In this document: positions 41,820 to 49,606 of the stretch, one piece after another
Layout: every line of letters begins with the position of its first letter
Position numbering within the stretch: position 1 is the stretch's first letter
Source of the DNA: an uncultured Bacteroidales bacterium
GTDB lineage: Bacteria > Bacteroidota > Bacteroidia > Bacteroidales > F082
Assembly (NCBI GenBank): GCA_900318265.1
Contig: ONKA01000010.1
Span: 123,830 to 187,829 of the forward strand
Direction of reading: 5' to 3'
DNA: 64,000 nt
Made by a program: the position numbers and the translations under genes
The notes under the pieces: generated by a model
Told to the model about the DNA's origin: nothing
What the model saw: the letters and a program-made list of their open reading frames with translations, nothing else
Database searches by the model: none

Positions 41820-41841
41820 AATAGTTGTTTTGAGCGTTTCT

Positions 41842-41937
41842 AAAAAAAAGCGTGAACTTAACCGTTCTCGTTCTTTGAAGGTATTTGGCGAACCCCATCA
41901 CACGATAATAAGTTAAACTCACGCAGGGCGTGAGCAT
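41842..41937 (-). promoter_or_regulatory. Candidate transcription attenuator/leader RNA before the C10 protease
   Basis: On the minus strand CTCACGC, CCT, GCGTGAG (41934-41918) forms a 7-bp hairpin. Its 3' half, extended to GCGTGAGTTTAAC (41924-41912), also pairs fully, with two G-U wobbles, with GTTAAGTTCACGC (41862-41850), which is followed at once by eight T. The two structures cannot coexist: the first leaves the terminator unformed, the second ends transcription 23 nt before the protease ATG. An ATG at 41937 starts at the base of the first hairpin and opens a possible leader peptide. The trigger is unknown. Confidence 0.65.
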
Positions 41938-42051
41938 TACACTTATTTCTTTGTGATGATAAAATCGCCAAATTTTCCAAAGACAAGAAATCAGTCAATG
42001 CGTTCTGTATGTGCTTCCTGTTCTACATGTTTGTTTCGTTTAGAATTGGTG

Positions 42052-42059
42052 CAAAGATA
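42052..42059 (-). promoter_or_regulatory. -7 box for the C10 protease leader
   Basis: TATCTTTG. Transcription from here would give a 5' leader of about 225 nt that contains the candidate attenuator. Confidence 0.55.
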
Positions 42060-42085
42060 GTGGTTTTTCAAATTCTAATGTCTAA

Positions 42086-42673
42086 TTATTCATTTTTTGC
42101 TGTGTGATTAGCATCAAGCAAACTGTCAGGAACACCAAAATTCTTTAGTTTTTTCTTTTCGGATTCTCTCATGTCGTCATCGGAAAATCTCCTCAAGTAT
42201 TCTTTAAACTCAATTTCATGGATGTTTTCTTCTGAATACCCCATAACTTTAAGCATTATGTAACCAGAGAGATCTTTTATGGCATAATACCTAAACAATG
42301 TGCCTTGGTCACAAAACATCATTTTTTCTATAGTCAAATACTTATTTCTGATGTTTGCCTTGTCAGTATCTGTAACTCTAACTTTTTCATCTATTGTCGT
42401 GTTCATATTTCCCAACTTGTCTTCAAATTCCTTCAATTTATTTTCCGTTTTGTTTTTTGTCTCCATCATTAAGGTGAAGTTGCAGATGACTACGAATGCC
42501 GCCAATGCGCCTAGGAAAGTGATGACTATGTTGTCTTCATTAGGATATTTGAATATTGGGCAGAAAAAGCCAATAATGCAGCATACTACAGCTCCGATAA
42601 TTACCCACAATATTATGCCTACCATAACCTTTGTAGAAAACAATATATTAATAATTCCTTTGAGTTTTTTCAT
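42086..42673 (-). CDS. Hypothetical membrane protein with coiled-coil segment
   Basis: A 195-residue protein. Two hydrophobic helices lie at about residues 14-40 and 48-68, followed by a charged, helix-rich cytosolic part (METKNKTENKLKEFEDKLGN and on) likely to form a coiled coil, and an acidic-basic C-terminus. It is more AT-rich than its neighbours. It is preceded by a -7 box TATTTTTG (42726-42733) and stands alone between two protease genes. The family is not recognised. Confidence 0.65.
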   Translation of the reverse strand: MKKLKGIINILFSTKVMVGIILWVIIGAVVCCIIGFFCPIFKYPNEDNIVITFLGALAAFVVICNFTLMMETKNKTENKLKEFEDKLGNMNTTIDEKVRVTDTDKANIRNKYLTIEKMMFCDQGTLFRYYAIKDLSGYIMLKVMGYSEENIHEIEFKEYLRRFSDDDMRESEKKKLKNFGVPDSLLDANHTAKNE

Positions 42674-42770
42674 ATTCCAATTTTTACTGATTTATTCCAT
42701 CAGTTCATATCGCATATATTAACCGCAAAAATAGTCATATTTCTGAAAACGCACATAGGCAGCAAAAGAA

Positions 42771-42794
42771 AATCCCGCCGTCGCCAGCGGGATT
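42771..42794. terminator. Terminator after the C25 protease gene
   Basis: AATCCCGC, CGTCGCCA, GCGGGATT: a perfect 8-bp stem with an 8-nt loop. On the minus strand TTTTCTTTTG follows, and on the plus strand CTTTTTTG follows. Confidence 0.85.
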
Positions 42795-42817
42795 CTTTTT
42801 TGCAAAGGTTGATGTGT

Positions 42818-45800
42818 TTATTCTACCACGACCTTTCTGACGGTCTGCCCGCCCGCGGCCTCGATGTGCATCATGTAGATGCCCTTAGCCATATTCGACA
42901 GGTCGATGCGGACTTGGTTGCCTTCCACCTTGGTGCTGTAGACGGTCTGTCCGAAGGCGTTCACGATGCGGATGCTTTGGAGTCCTTCTGCCTCGAGAGT
43001 GATTTCACCCTTAGTCGGGTTGGGATAGACTTTGGCGGCAATGCTGTTCTCGATGATGCCTTCGGTGTAGATGAAGTTAGCGTCTAAGTCGCGGTCGCAG
43101 GTGATGGTGAAGGTATAGGTCATTTCTTCCGAGACCACCTCGCCATTCTCAGTCCAGTTTTCGAAGTGCCAGTCTTCGTTGCGGACGATGGTCAGCGTGA
43201 CTTCGTCGCCGTAATTATAGGTGCCTTCTCCAGTCACGTTACCAGCTTCTGCAGGGTTTACCGAAACTTTGACCTGGAAGGTCTGCAGCTCGAAGTGTGC
43301 AGTCAAGTTGACGTTGCTGGTGACGGTGAAGGTGTAAGTGATTTCGTTGGAAACTGAGAACATGCCTGTCGTCCAATTGACGAACGTGTAACCTTCATTA
43401 GCCGCGGCTGTGACGGTGCAGGTCTCGCCATAGTTGAAGGTGCCGCCGCCTGCAACGGTGCCGCCCTCAGTCGGGTTAGCCGTCACATTGACAGTGAAGG
43501 ACTGCAGTTGGAAATGTGCCACATAAGCTGCCGATTCGGTCACGGTGAAGGTATAGGTGGCGTTGGTGCTAACCTGTTGGCCGTTCTTGGTCCAGTTGAC
43601 GAAGGTATAGCCAGTGGCTGGAGTGGCGCTCAAGGTGCAGCTGTTTCCGTAGTTGAAGGTGCCGCCACCAGTGATGCTACCGCCGTTGACAGGATCAGCC
43701 GTTGCAGTGATGGTGTATTGCTGCGGGGTGAAGTTGGCCACCAAGGTGCGGTTGCTATTTACGGTGAAGGTGTAGTTGGATTGGGTAGAGACCACATTGC
43801 CGTTCTCGGTCCAGTTGGTGAAGTTGTAACCAGTGTTGGCCGTGGCAGTCACAGTGCAGGATTGGCCTTGTTGGTAAGTGCCACCGCCAGTGACGTTACC
43901 ACCATTGGTCGGGTTGGCCGACACGGTCACGGTGTAGTTCTGCGGTTGGGCTTGGAAGTTAGCCACCAGAGAGCGGTTACCAGTGACAGTGAAAGTGTAG
44001 CTTCTGTTGGTAGAGACAACATTGCCGTTCTCAGTCCAGTTGGAGAAGGTGTAGCCTGCATTGGGTGAGGCTGACACCGTGCACGACTGACCTTGGTTGT
44101 AGGTGCCGCCACCAGTGACGCTACCTCCAATGTTCGGGTTGGCCGACACGTTGATGGTATACTGCTGGGTGCCACCTTGCGTGATCTGGATGGTGGCGAT
44201 GTAGGTGATTTTGTTGTAGCCGAACACGGTCAATGTGGCGGTGCCCGTCGTTCCAGGAGCGGCGAAGGTGATGTTGCAGGTGCCATTGTTGATGGTGGCC
44301 GAGCCCATGATCTCGTTGTTACGGGTCAGGGTGGCCAACGCGCCGTTGCCGTTGGTGGCATTGACGGTGAACGAGGTAGCACTGCTGCTCATCGAGGAGG
44401 CGTGGGTCACGTTCATATTGGCGGGCGTCATGTTACGCACGGTAAGCGTCGGGTCGCCGAAGAGGAGCCAGAACTGATAGGTGGCCAAACCTTGACCATT
44501 CGAGTTGTATTGGTCAAGAATCTTCATGTTGCCGTCGGTTGAAATGCCGCCGAGGGTGCGCTTGATGCTTCTGTGTTCTGTAAGGACGTTGTTCATCTCA
44601 TCCTGACCGTACATAGGCGGCTGCCAAGGTTGTGAGATGTAGCTGAACATGCCGCCGATAGCTCCGGTAGGTGCACCGGTGCTGTTGTTGGTGGCACGCA
44701 TCCAAGCCTCAGCGAAGCAAGGCTGCGAATAGTCAAGTTGTCCGTTGTTGCAAGCCACCGACCAGATGAAAGGCAACTTATTGTCGTTAGTCAATGCGTT
44801 GATGTGCGAGTTGCTGTAGTTGAACACGCCCCAACTCGTAGGTGAACCGTGGTTGCAGTAGTTGATGATGCTCACACCTTCGTTGATGTGCTGGCTGATG
44901 ATGGCTGCGCTCGATGAAACGCCTTGTACGTTCTGGTAATCACGATGGATGCTGGTGTAGTTGTAATGCAACAGCGTGTCTCGGATGTAGTCGATATGTT
45001 GGTAGTCGGCCTCACCAAAGTGGCCACTGCCTGCACCTTCGTTCTTTGAAACACCTTGTCCGATCGAGAGCCAGGTGTCGGCGGCGGTGACGTCTCTTTC
45101 GTAGTGGATCACCTTGTCAACCTGAGTGGTGACATGGTCGGCGTTCTCGGCTGAGAAACGTCCAACGATGACATCGTTGTAGTAGTCATTGCCAACTAAT
45201 TGTCCGAAAAATTGGTCAGTACGGCCGGAATAGCCTCCAGCAGCGGTGAAGTAACTCTGCACTTGTGCGTTGTCGCCCACGAGAAGGATGTGGCTGATGT
45301 TGGGGTTGCTGTTGTATTGGCTTTGGATGTAGTTTTTAATGGCATCGCTAGTGAAGCCTGAAACCGAGGTGCCGACCATCGTGACGGGTCTGCCGATCTG
45401 TTTCTTCCAGTTGACAAAAGGTTGCATGGCATCCATGAAAGCGTCGTGGCAGATGATGAGAAGCTCGCCAGTCTCGTCGACGGCGTTGTATTTGCTCAGA
45501 CCTTGGCTGTAGTTGATGAAGTGGTTTTGGTATAAGGCACCAAATTCGGGATCCATTCTCACCTCAGATGAACGGCGGCTGAGGGTGTTCTCACCGAGTT
45601 GGCCGTCGCTGTACATTTCAACGGTCATGTTGTAATACACGCGCAAAGTGTGTGTGACAGGGTTGTAGGCGAAAGGATAGAACACCATGTTCTGTCCACG
45701 GAAGTCACGCAGGATGTAAGGGTCATATAAACCTACTTTCTGAGCAGGGAAGAAGGCGTCTGTCGAATAGGCCTCGCCATAGGTGTAAGGCACATCGTCG

Positions 45801-46186
45801 GGATTGATGGTGCGTGGAAAATCGCCTTTTGATGGCGCAACCTCCATTTGGAAGTCGGTGTATTGCGCGTCGATGAGGCGAATGCTGTAATGCTGTTGGT
45901 CGCCGATGATGGCCGGAACGGCAATCATGGGAAGGTTAGGTTCGCCAGCGGCAGCGGTGCTGACGGTGCGCGGAACCGAGATGATGTTGGCTTCGCCACG
46001 AGGTGTGGTCACCTCGAAGGTGTAGAAGCCAGGGACTTGCATGTTGACGGTGATTTGGTTCTCTGAAGAGGCAACCAAAGTCGTCTGGATGGTGCTCGGG
46101 GCATCGCTCTTGATGGCGACCCACTGCTGACCGAAGGTCACTACGGTAAGCATGACGAGCAGGGCGGTTAGGATATGTTTTCTCAT
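42818..46186 (-). CDS. Gingipain-like C25 family secreted cysteine protease, T9SS cargo
   Basis: A 1122-residue protein starting at ATG 46186 with signal peptide MRKHILTALLVMLTVVTFGQ; the reading frame extends further upstream but that part lies before the -7 box (46227-46234). An N-terminal propeptide precedes the C25 domain, whose catalytic pair is His446 (NYCNHGSPTSWG) and Cys479 (WSVACNNGQLD). An Ig-like domain is followed by five InlB/Flg_new-type repeats (WTENGNVVST type) and a T9SS type A sorting domain (AAKVYPNPTKGEITLEAEG). Gingipains are surface endopeptidases. S1 specificity cannot be read here. It does not overlap the nearby C10 protease unit but shares nearly identical sorting-domain DNA. 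Confidence 0.92.
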   Translation of the reverse strand: MRKHILTALLVMLTVVTFGQQWVAIKSDAPSTIQTTLVASSENQITVNMQVPGFYTFEVTTPRGEANIISVPRTVSTAAAGEPNLPMIAVPAIIGDQQHYSIRLIDAQYTDFQMEVAPSKGDFPRTINPDDVPYTYGEAYSTDAFFPAQKVGLYDPYILRDFRGQNMVFYPFAYNPVTHTLRVYYNMTVEMYSDGQLGENTLSRRSSEVRMDPEFGALYQNHFINYSQGLSKYNAVDETGELLIICHDAFMDAMQPFVNWKKQIGRPVTMVGTSVSGFTSDAIKNYIQSQYNSNPNISHILLVGDNAQVQSYFTAAGGYSGRTDQFFGQLVGNDYYNDVIVGRFSAENADHVTTQVDKVIHYERDVTAADTWLSIGQGVSKNEGAGSGHFGEADYQHIDYIRDTLLHYNYTSIHRDYQNVQGVSSSAAIISQHINEGVSIINYCNHGSPTSWGVFNYSNSHINALTNDNKLPFIWSVACNNGQLDYSQPCFAEAWMRATNNSTGAPTGAIGGMFSYISQPWQPPMYGQDEMNNVLTEHRSIKRTLGGISTDGNMKILDQYNSNGQGLATYQFWLLFGDPTLTVRNMTPANMNVTHASSMSSSATSFTVNATNGNGALATLTRNNEIMGSATINNGTCNITFAAPGTTGTATLTVFGYNKITYIATIQITQGGTQQYTINVSANPNIGGSVTGGGTYNQGQSCTVSASPNAGYTFSNWTENGNVVSTNRSYTFTVTGNRSLVANFQAQPQNYTVTVSANPTNGGNVTGGGTYQQGQSCTVTATANTGYNFTNWTENGNVVSTQSNYTFTVNSNRTLVANFTPQQYTITATADPVNGGSITGGGTFNYGNSCTLSATPATGYTFVNWTKNGQQVSTNATYTFTVTESAAYVAHFQLQSFTVNVTANPTEGGTVAGGGTFNYGETCTVTAAANEGYTFVNWTTGMFSVSNEITYTFTVTSNVNLTAHFELQTFQVKVSVNPAEAGNVTGEGTYNYGDEVTLTIVRNEDWHFENWTENGEVVSEEMTYTFTITCDRDLDANFIYTEGIIENSIAAKVYPNPTKGEITLEAEGLQSIRIVNAFGQTVYSTKVEGNQVRIDLSNMAKGIYMMHIEAAGGQTVRKVVVE

Positions 46187-46289
46187 AGTAAAATGAATGT
46201 TGTTTTTGATGTAGGTTTTAAAAGGGCAAAAATAGGTAATTTCTTGATATCTTGGATGATTTTTCGGGATTAGATGACTTTTTTTCAAC

Positions 46290-46369
46290 TTTTAGACTAT
46301 GACCGCTGACGATGACCATGCCAGCGCCCATGCACAAAATGGTCATGGTCATGGTCAGTGGTCATGGTT
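46290..46369. other. Spacer after hydE with GGTCAT repeats
   Basis: GGTCATGGTCATGGTCAG at 46341-46358 repeats the sequence in the prfB leader (2382-2399), and GATGACCATG-type units occur in the other orientation at 46313. It is probably a member of the same interspersed repeat family. No gene or promoter is evident. Confidence 0.6.
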
Positions 46370-47491
46370 TTATGATTTCTTTTGCCTTTTGGTAAACGCC
46401 ACCGAGTCACCCCAAGCGTTGTATAAAACCTTGTGTCCGATGGCTGCGAGACGCACGTCGAGGCAGCTGTGGCATTCGTCTGGTTTGTCTTTGACGCAGG
46501 CTTTGTCAGGGTAGATGAGGTAGTTCTCGCGGAACTCGTTGGGTGTGAGGTTGGGCATGATGACGTTGGCTCCGGCAAGGATAGCCTTCTCTCGTCCCTG
46601 CGGGTCAATAGTCTGGTTGGCGGTGGCGGCCACCATATTGATTTCGGGCATCATCAGTCGGAGGATGGCAATCATCTTCAAGGTCAGCTCCATGCGTTCC
46701 TCGGCAGACGGGATTTGGTCTCTGTATTGCCACAAAGGTGTGTCGGGGTGGGGGATGAAGGGTCCCATGCCGACCATGGCCACATCTTTTTGCTTGAAGA
46801 ACAACAGGTCATCGGCGAGGTCGTCAAGAGTCTGGAAAGGCAGGCCGACCATCACGCCCGTGCCAGTCTGGTAGCCGACTTTCAGAAGATTGTCGATGCA
46901 GGCGAGACGTTGTTGGAAGTCGTGTTTTTCATCGTGCGGGTGAATCTTATAATATAGGTCTTCGTTTGAGGCCTCAATGCGGAGCAGGTAACGGTGCGCG
47001 CCAGCCTCAAACCAACGGCGGTAGGTCTCCTCGGTCTGTTCACCCAATGACAGCGTGATGCCCAGACTTCCGTTGTCTATCTTCTTGATTTCCTTGACCA
47101 AATAGGTGATCTTGTCTACAAAAGCTTTGTCGCTCCTTTCGCCGCTTTGCAGTGCCACCGAGCCATAGCCCAACTCATGTGCTAGTTTGGCACATTCGAT
47201 GACTTCCTCGTCGCTGAGTTGGTAACGTTCCACCTTCAGGTTCTTGCAGCGCACACCGCAGTAAAGGCAATACTTCGTGCAGATGTTGCTGTATTCAATC
47301 AGCCCGCGCAGGTGGACGTAATTGTCCAAGTGTGCAAGCTTGGTTTGCAAGGCTTTGTCGAAGAGTTTCTTCTTGTCGTCACCTTCGGCGGCTAAAAGGA
47401 CTTTGATTTCCTCATGAGTTAAGGACCCTGAGCCCTGAGTTTGTCGAAGGGTCGAAGAGCCGACTTTATTTAGGATTTCGGTGATGGTCAT
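46370..47491 (-). CDS. hydE: [FeFe]-hydrogenase maturase HydE
   Basis: HydE is a radical SAM enzyme that helps build the dithiomethylamine ligand of the [FeFe]-hydrogenase H-cluster. The 373-residue protein has the cluster motif CTKYCLYC (in EYSNICTKYCLYCGVRCKNL), the GYGSVALQSGE block and the C-terminal PNLTPNEFRENYLIYPDKAC segment. Residues about 10-22 (VGSSTLRQTQGSG) are encoded by the 39-nt repeat at 47423-47461 and separate MTITEILNK from LTHEEIKVLL, which normally adjoin. HydF, HydG and the hydrogenase are not in the window. The -7 box TACTTTTG is at 47508-47515. Confidence 0.9.
   Translation of the reverse strand: MTITEILNKVGSSTLRQTQGSGSLTHEEIKVLLAAEGDDKKKLFDKALQTKLAHLDNYVHLRGLIEYSNICTKYCLYCGVRCKNLKVERYQLSDEEVIECAKLAHELGYGSVALQSGERSDKAFVDKITYLVKEIKKIDNGSLGITLSLGEQTEETYRRWFEAGAHRYLLRIEASNEDLYYKIHPHDEKHDFQQRLACIDNLLKVGYQTGTGVMVGLPFQTLDDLADDLLFFKQKDVAMVGMGPFIPHPDTPLWQYRDQIPSAEERMELTLKMIAILRLMMPEINMVAATANQTIDPQGREKAILAGANVIMPNLTPNEFRENYLIYPDKACVKDKPDECHSCLDVRLAAIGHKVLYNAWGDSVAFTKRQKKS
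47423..47461. repeat. GGACCCTGAG...CGAAGAGCC element inside hydE
   Basis: A 39-nt element (13 codons) with the same doubled ends as the intergenic copy at 9442-9480 (33 of 39 identical). It is translated in frame near the N-terminus of HydE. Confidence 0.88.
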
Positions 47492-47507
47492 TGTTTGAAA
47501 TTTGGCG

Positions 47508-47544
47508 CAAAAGTAATGATTTCCAAAAAAATGTCGTACCTTTG
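47508..47544. promoter_or_regulatory. Divergent promoters of hydE and etfB
   Basis: TACTTTTG on the minus strand (47515-47508) faces hydE, and TACCTTTG on the plus strand (47537-47544) faces etfB. Only 21 nt separate them, so the two transcripts may influence each other. Confidence 0.7.
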
Positions 47545-47576
47545 CGGCCGAATTTGAAAACGAGAAATTTTATTTT

Positions 47577-48464
47577 ATGACCAAACCATTGAAAATCGTG
47601 GTGCTTGCCAAGCAGGTGCCCGATACTAGAAATGTGGGCAAAGACGCCATGACGCCGGAAGGCACCGTTAACCGCGCCGCCCTGCCCGCCATCTTCAACC
47701 CCGAAGACCTGAACGCCCTTGAACAGGCCCTGCGCCTCAAGGAGCAGAATCCAGGCAGCACCGTCGGCGTGCTCACCATGGGCCCGCCGCGCGCCGGTGA
47801 GATCATCCGCCAAGGCCTCTTCCGTGGAGCCGACACAGGCTGGCTGCTCACCGACCGCCTCTTTGCAGGCGCCGACACCCTTGCCACTTCGTATGCCCTC
47901 GCCACCGCCATCAAGAAGATCGGCGATGTCGACATCGTCATCGGAGGCCGCCAGGCCATCGACGGCGACACCGCCCAAGTGGGTCCCCAAGTGGCACAGA
48001 AACTGGGTCTCAACCAAGTGACATACGCCGAGGAAATCCTCAAGATCGAAAACAACATCGCCACCATCCGCCGTCATATCGACGGTGGCGTGGAGACCGT
48101 TGAAGTGCCGTTGCCTTGCGTGATTACTGTCAACGGTAGCGCGGCACCCTGCCGTCCCTGCAACGCCAAGTTGGTGATGAAGTATAAGTATGCTATGTGT
48201 CCATTAGAAGTGGATGTGAATGCGGAATGTGGAATGCGGAATGCTGAATTAAGTAAGACACGTCCATATTTGACACTCAACCAGTGGAGCGTGGCCGACG
48301 TGGATGGCGACCCCAACCAGTGTGGCCTCTCTGGTAGTCCCACCAAGGTGAAAACCGTGCAGAACATCGTCTTTCAGGCCAAGGAGAGCAAGACTCTCAC
48401 CGCCAGCGACTCCGATGTGGAAGGATTGATTAAAGAATTGTTGGACGAAAAGATTATCGGATAA
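47577..48464 (+). CDS. etfB: Electron transfer flavoprotein subunit beta (FixA-like)
   Basis: With EtfA it carries electrons from the acyl-CoA dehydrogenase encoded two genes on. The 295-residue protein has the N-terminal KPLKIVVLAKQVPDTRNVG, GGRQAIDGDTAQVGPQVAQ and the C-terminal GLSGSPTKVKTVQNIVFQAK segment. A variable loop at about residues 213-226 is encoded by four heptamers (48222-48249: GCGGAAT, GTGGAAT, GCGGAAT, GCTGAAT) and reads NAECGMRNAELS. Homologues have a shorter or unrelated loop there. Its TAA overlaps the etfA ATG by one base. Confidence 0.92.
   Translation: MTKPLKIVVLAKQVPDTRNVGKDAMTPEGTVNRAALPAIFNPEDLNALEQALRLKEQNPGSTVGVLTMGPPRAGEIIRQGLFRGADTGWLLTDRLFAGADTLATSYALATAIKKIGDVDIVIGGRQAIDGDTAQVGPQVAQKLGLNQVTYAEEILKIENNIATIRRHIDGGVETVEVPLPCVITVNGSAAPCRPCNAKLVMKYKYAMCPLEVDVNAECGMRNAELSKTRPYLTLNQWSVADVDGDPNQCGLSGSPTKVKTVQNIVFQAKESKTLTASDSDVEGLIKELLDEKIIG
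48222..48249. repeat. Period-7 array inside etfB
   Basis: Four heptamers: GCGGAAT, GTGGAAT, GCGGAAT, GCTGAAT. The array is translated in frame within a variable loop of EtfB. Confidence 0.85.
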
Positions 48465-49486
48465 TGAACAACGTATTTGTATATATCGAGACCGAAGGCA
48501 CACAGGTGGCCGAAGTCTCCCAGGAGTTGCTCACCAAAGGGCGTAAACTGGCCGACCAGCTGGGCGTGGAACTGCACGCTGTCGTGGCTGGCACTGGCAT
48601 CAAAGGCAAGGTGGAAGACCAAATCCTGCCTTATGGCGTGGATAAGCTGTTCGCTTTCGATGGCGAGGGCTTGTTCCCTTACACCTCTGCACCTCACACC
48701 GATATCCTCGTCAACCTCTTCAAGGAGGAACAACCGCAGATTTGCCTGATGGGCGCCACCGTCATCGGTCGCGACCTCGGTCCGCGCGTCAGCTCCTCGC
48801 TGACCAGCGGCCTCACCGCCGACTGCACCCAACTCGAAATCGGTGACTTTGACGACGTCAAGACCAAGAATCACTACGACAACCTGCTCTATCAGATTCG
48901 TCCCGCTTTTGGTGGTAACATCGTGGCGACCATCGTCAACCCCGACCACCGTCCGCAGATGGCTACCGTCCGCTCAGGCGTGATGCAGAAAGCCATATAC
49001 GAAGGTAAGGCCAAGAACGAAGTCGTTTATCCCGAGGTGAGCAAGTATGTCTCGCCCGAGGCTTATGTCGTGAAGGTCCTCGACCACCATGTGGAGGCTG
49101 CCAAGCACAACCTGAAAGGCTCACCCATCGTGGTGGCCGGCGGTTACGGCATGGGTTCGAAGGAAGGCTTCGATATGCTGTTTGAACTCGCCAAGGTGCT
49201 CCACGGCGAAGTTGGTGCTTCGCGTGCCGCCGTCGATGCGGGCTTTTGCGACACCGACCGCCAAATTGGCCAGACGGGTGTCACCGTGCACCCGAAAGTG
49301 TACATCGCCTGCGGCATCAGCGGACAGATCCAACACATCGCCGGTATGCAGGACTCCAAGATCATCATCTCGGTGAACAGCGACCCCGATGCACCTATCA
49401 ACCGTATTGCTGACTATGTCATTGTCGGTACTGTTGAGGAAGTCGTCCCGAAACTGATAAAGTATTATAAGCAGAATAGTAAATAA
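48464..49486 (+). CDS. etfA: Electron transfer flavoprotein subunit alpha (FixB-like)
   Basis: The FAD-binding partner of EtfB. The 340-residue protein carries the alpha-subunit signature near the C-terminus: GASRAAVDAGFCDTDRQIGQ, then VHPKVYIACGISGQIQHIAG, with the FAD-contacting GISGQIQH. The N-terminal domain (NNVFVYIETEGTQVAEVSQE) is complete. It follows etfB with a one-base overlap and precedes the acyl-CoA dehydrogenase gene. Confidence 0.95.
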   Translation: MNNVFVYIETEGTQVAEVSQELLTKGRKLADQLGVELHAVVAGTGIKGKVEDQILPYGVDKLFAFDGEGLFPYTSAPHTDILVNLFKEEQPQICLMGATVIGRDLGPRVSSSLTSGLTADCTQLEIGDFDDVKTKNHYDNLLYQIRPAFGGNIVATIVNPDHRPQMATVRSGVMQKAIYEGKAKNEVVYPEVSKYVSPEAYVVKVLDHHVEAAKHNLKGSPIVVAGGYGMGSKEGFDMLFELAKVLHGEVGASRAAVDAGFCDTDRQIGQTGVTVHPKVYIACGISGQIQHIAGMQDSKIIISVNSDPDAPINRIADYVIVGTVEEVVPKLIKYYKQNSK

Positions 49487-49487
49487 T

Positions 49488-49589
49488 GGCTATTGGCTAC
49501 TGGCCTCTGGCTATTGGCAGCTTTGACAGAGCGTGTGTGTTCACTTTTATCGTGAAGCTGCCAGAAGCCAAAAGCCAGAAGCTAGAAGC
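49488..49589. repeat. Period-7 arrays forming a hairpin between etfA and the acyl-CoA dehydrogenase
   Basis: The left arm is five heptamers from 49488 (GGCTATT, GGCTACT, GGCCTCT, GGCTATT, GGCAGCT). The right arm is four from 49560 (GCCAGAA, GCCAAAA, GCCAGAA, GCTAGAA). The arms are complementary, and the layout matches 13635-13718 in the fab operon, including a CAC...GTG-type central loop. Confidence 0.87.
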
Positions 49590-49606
49590 GGAAAAACAAG
49601 AAAACA

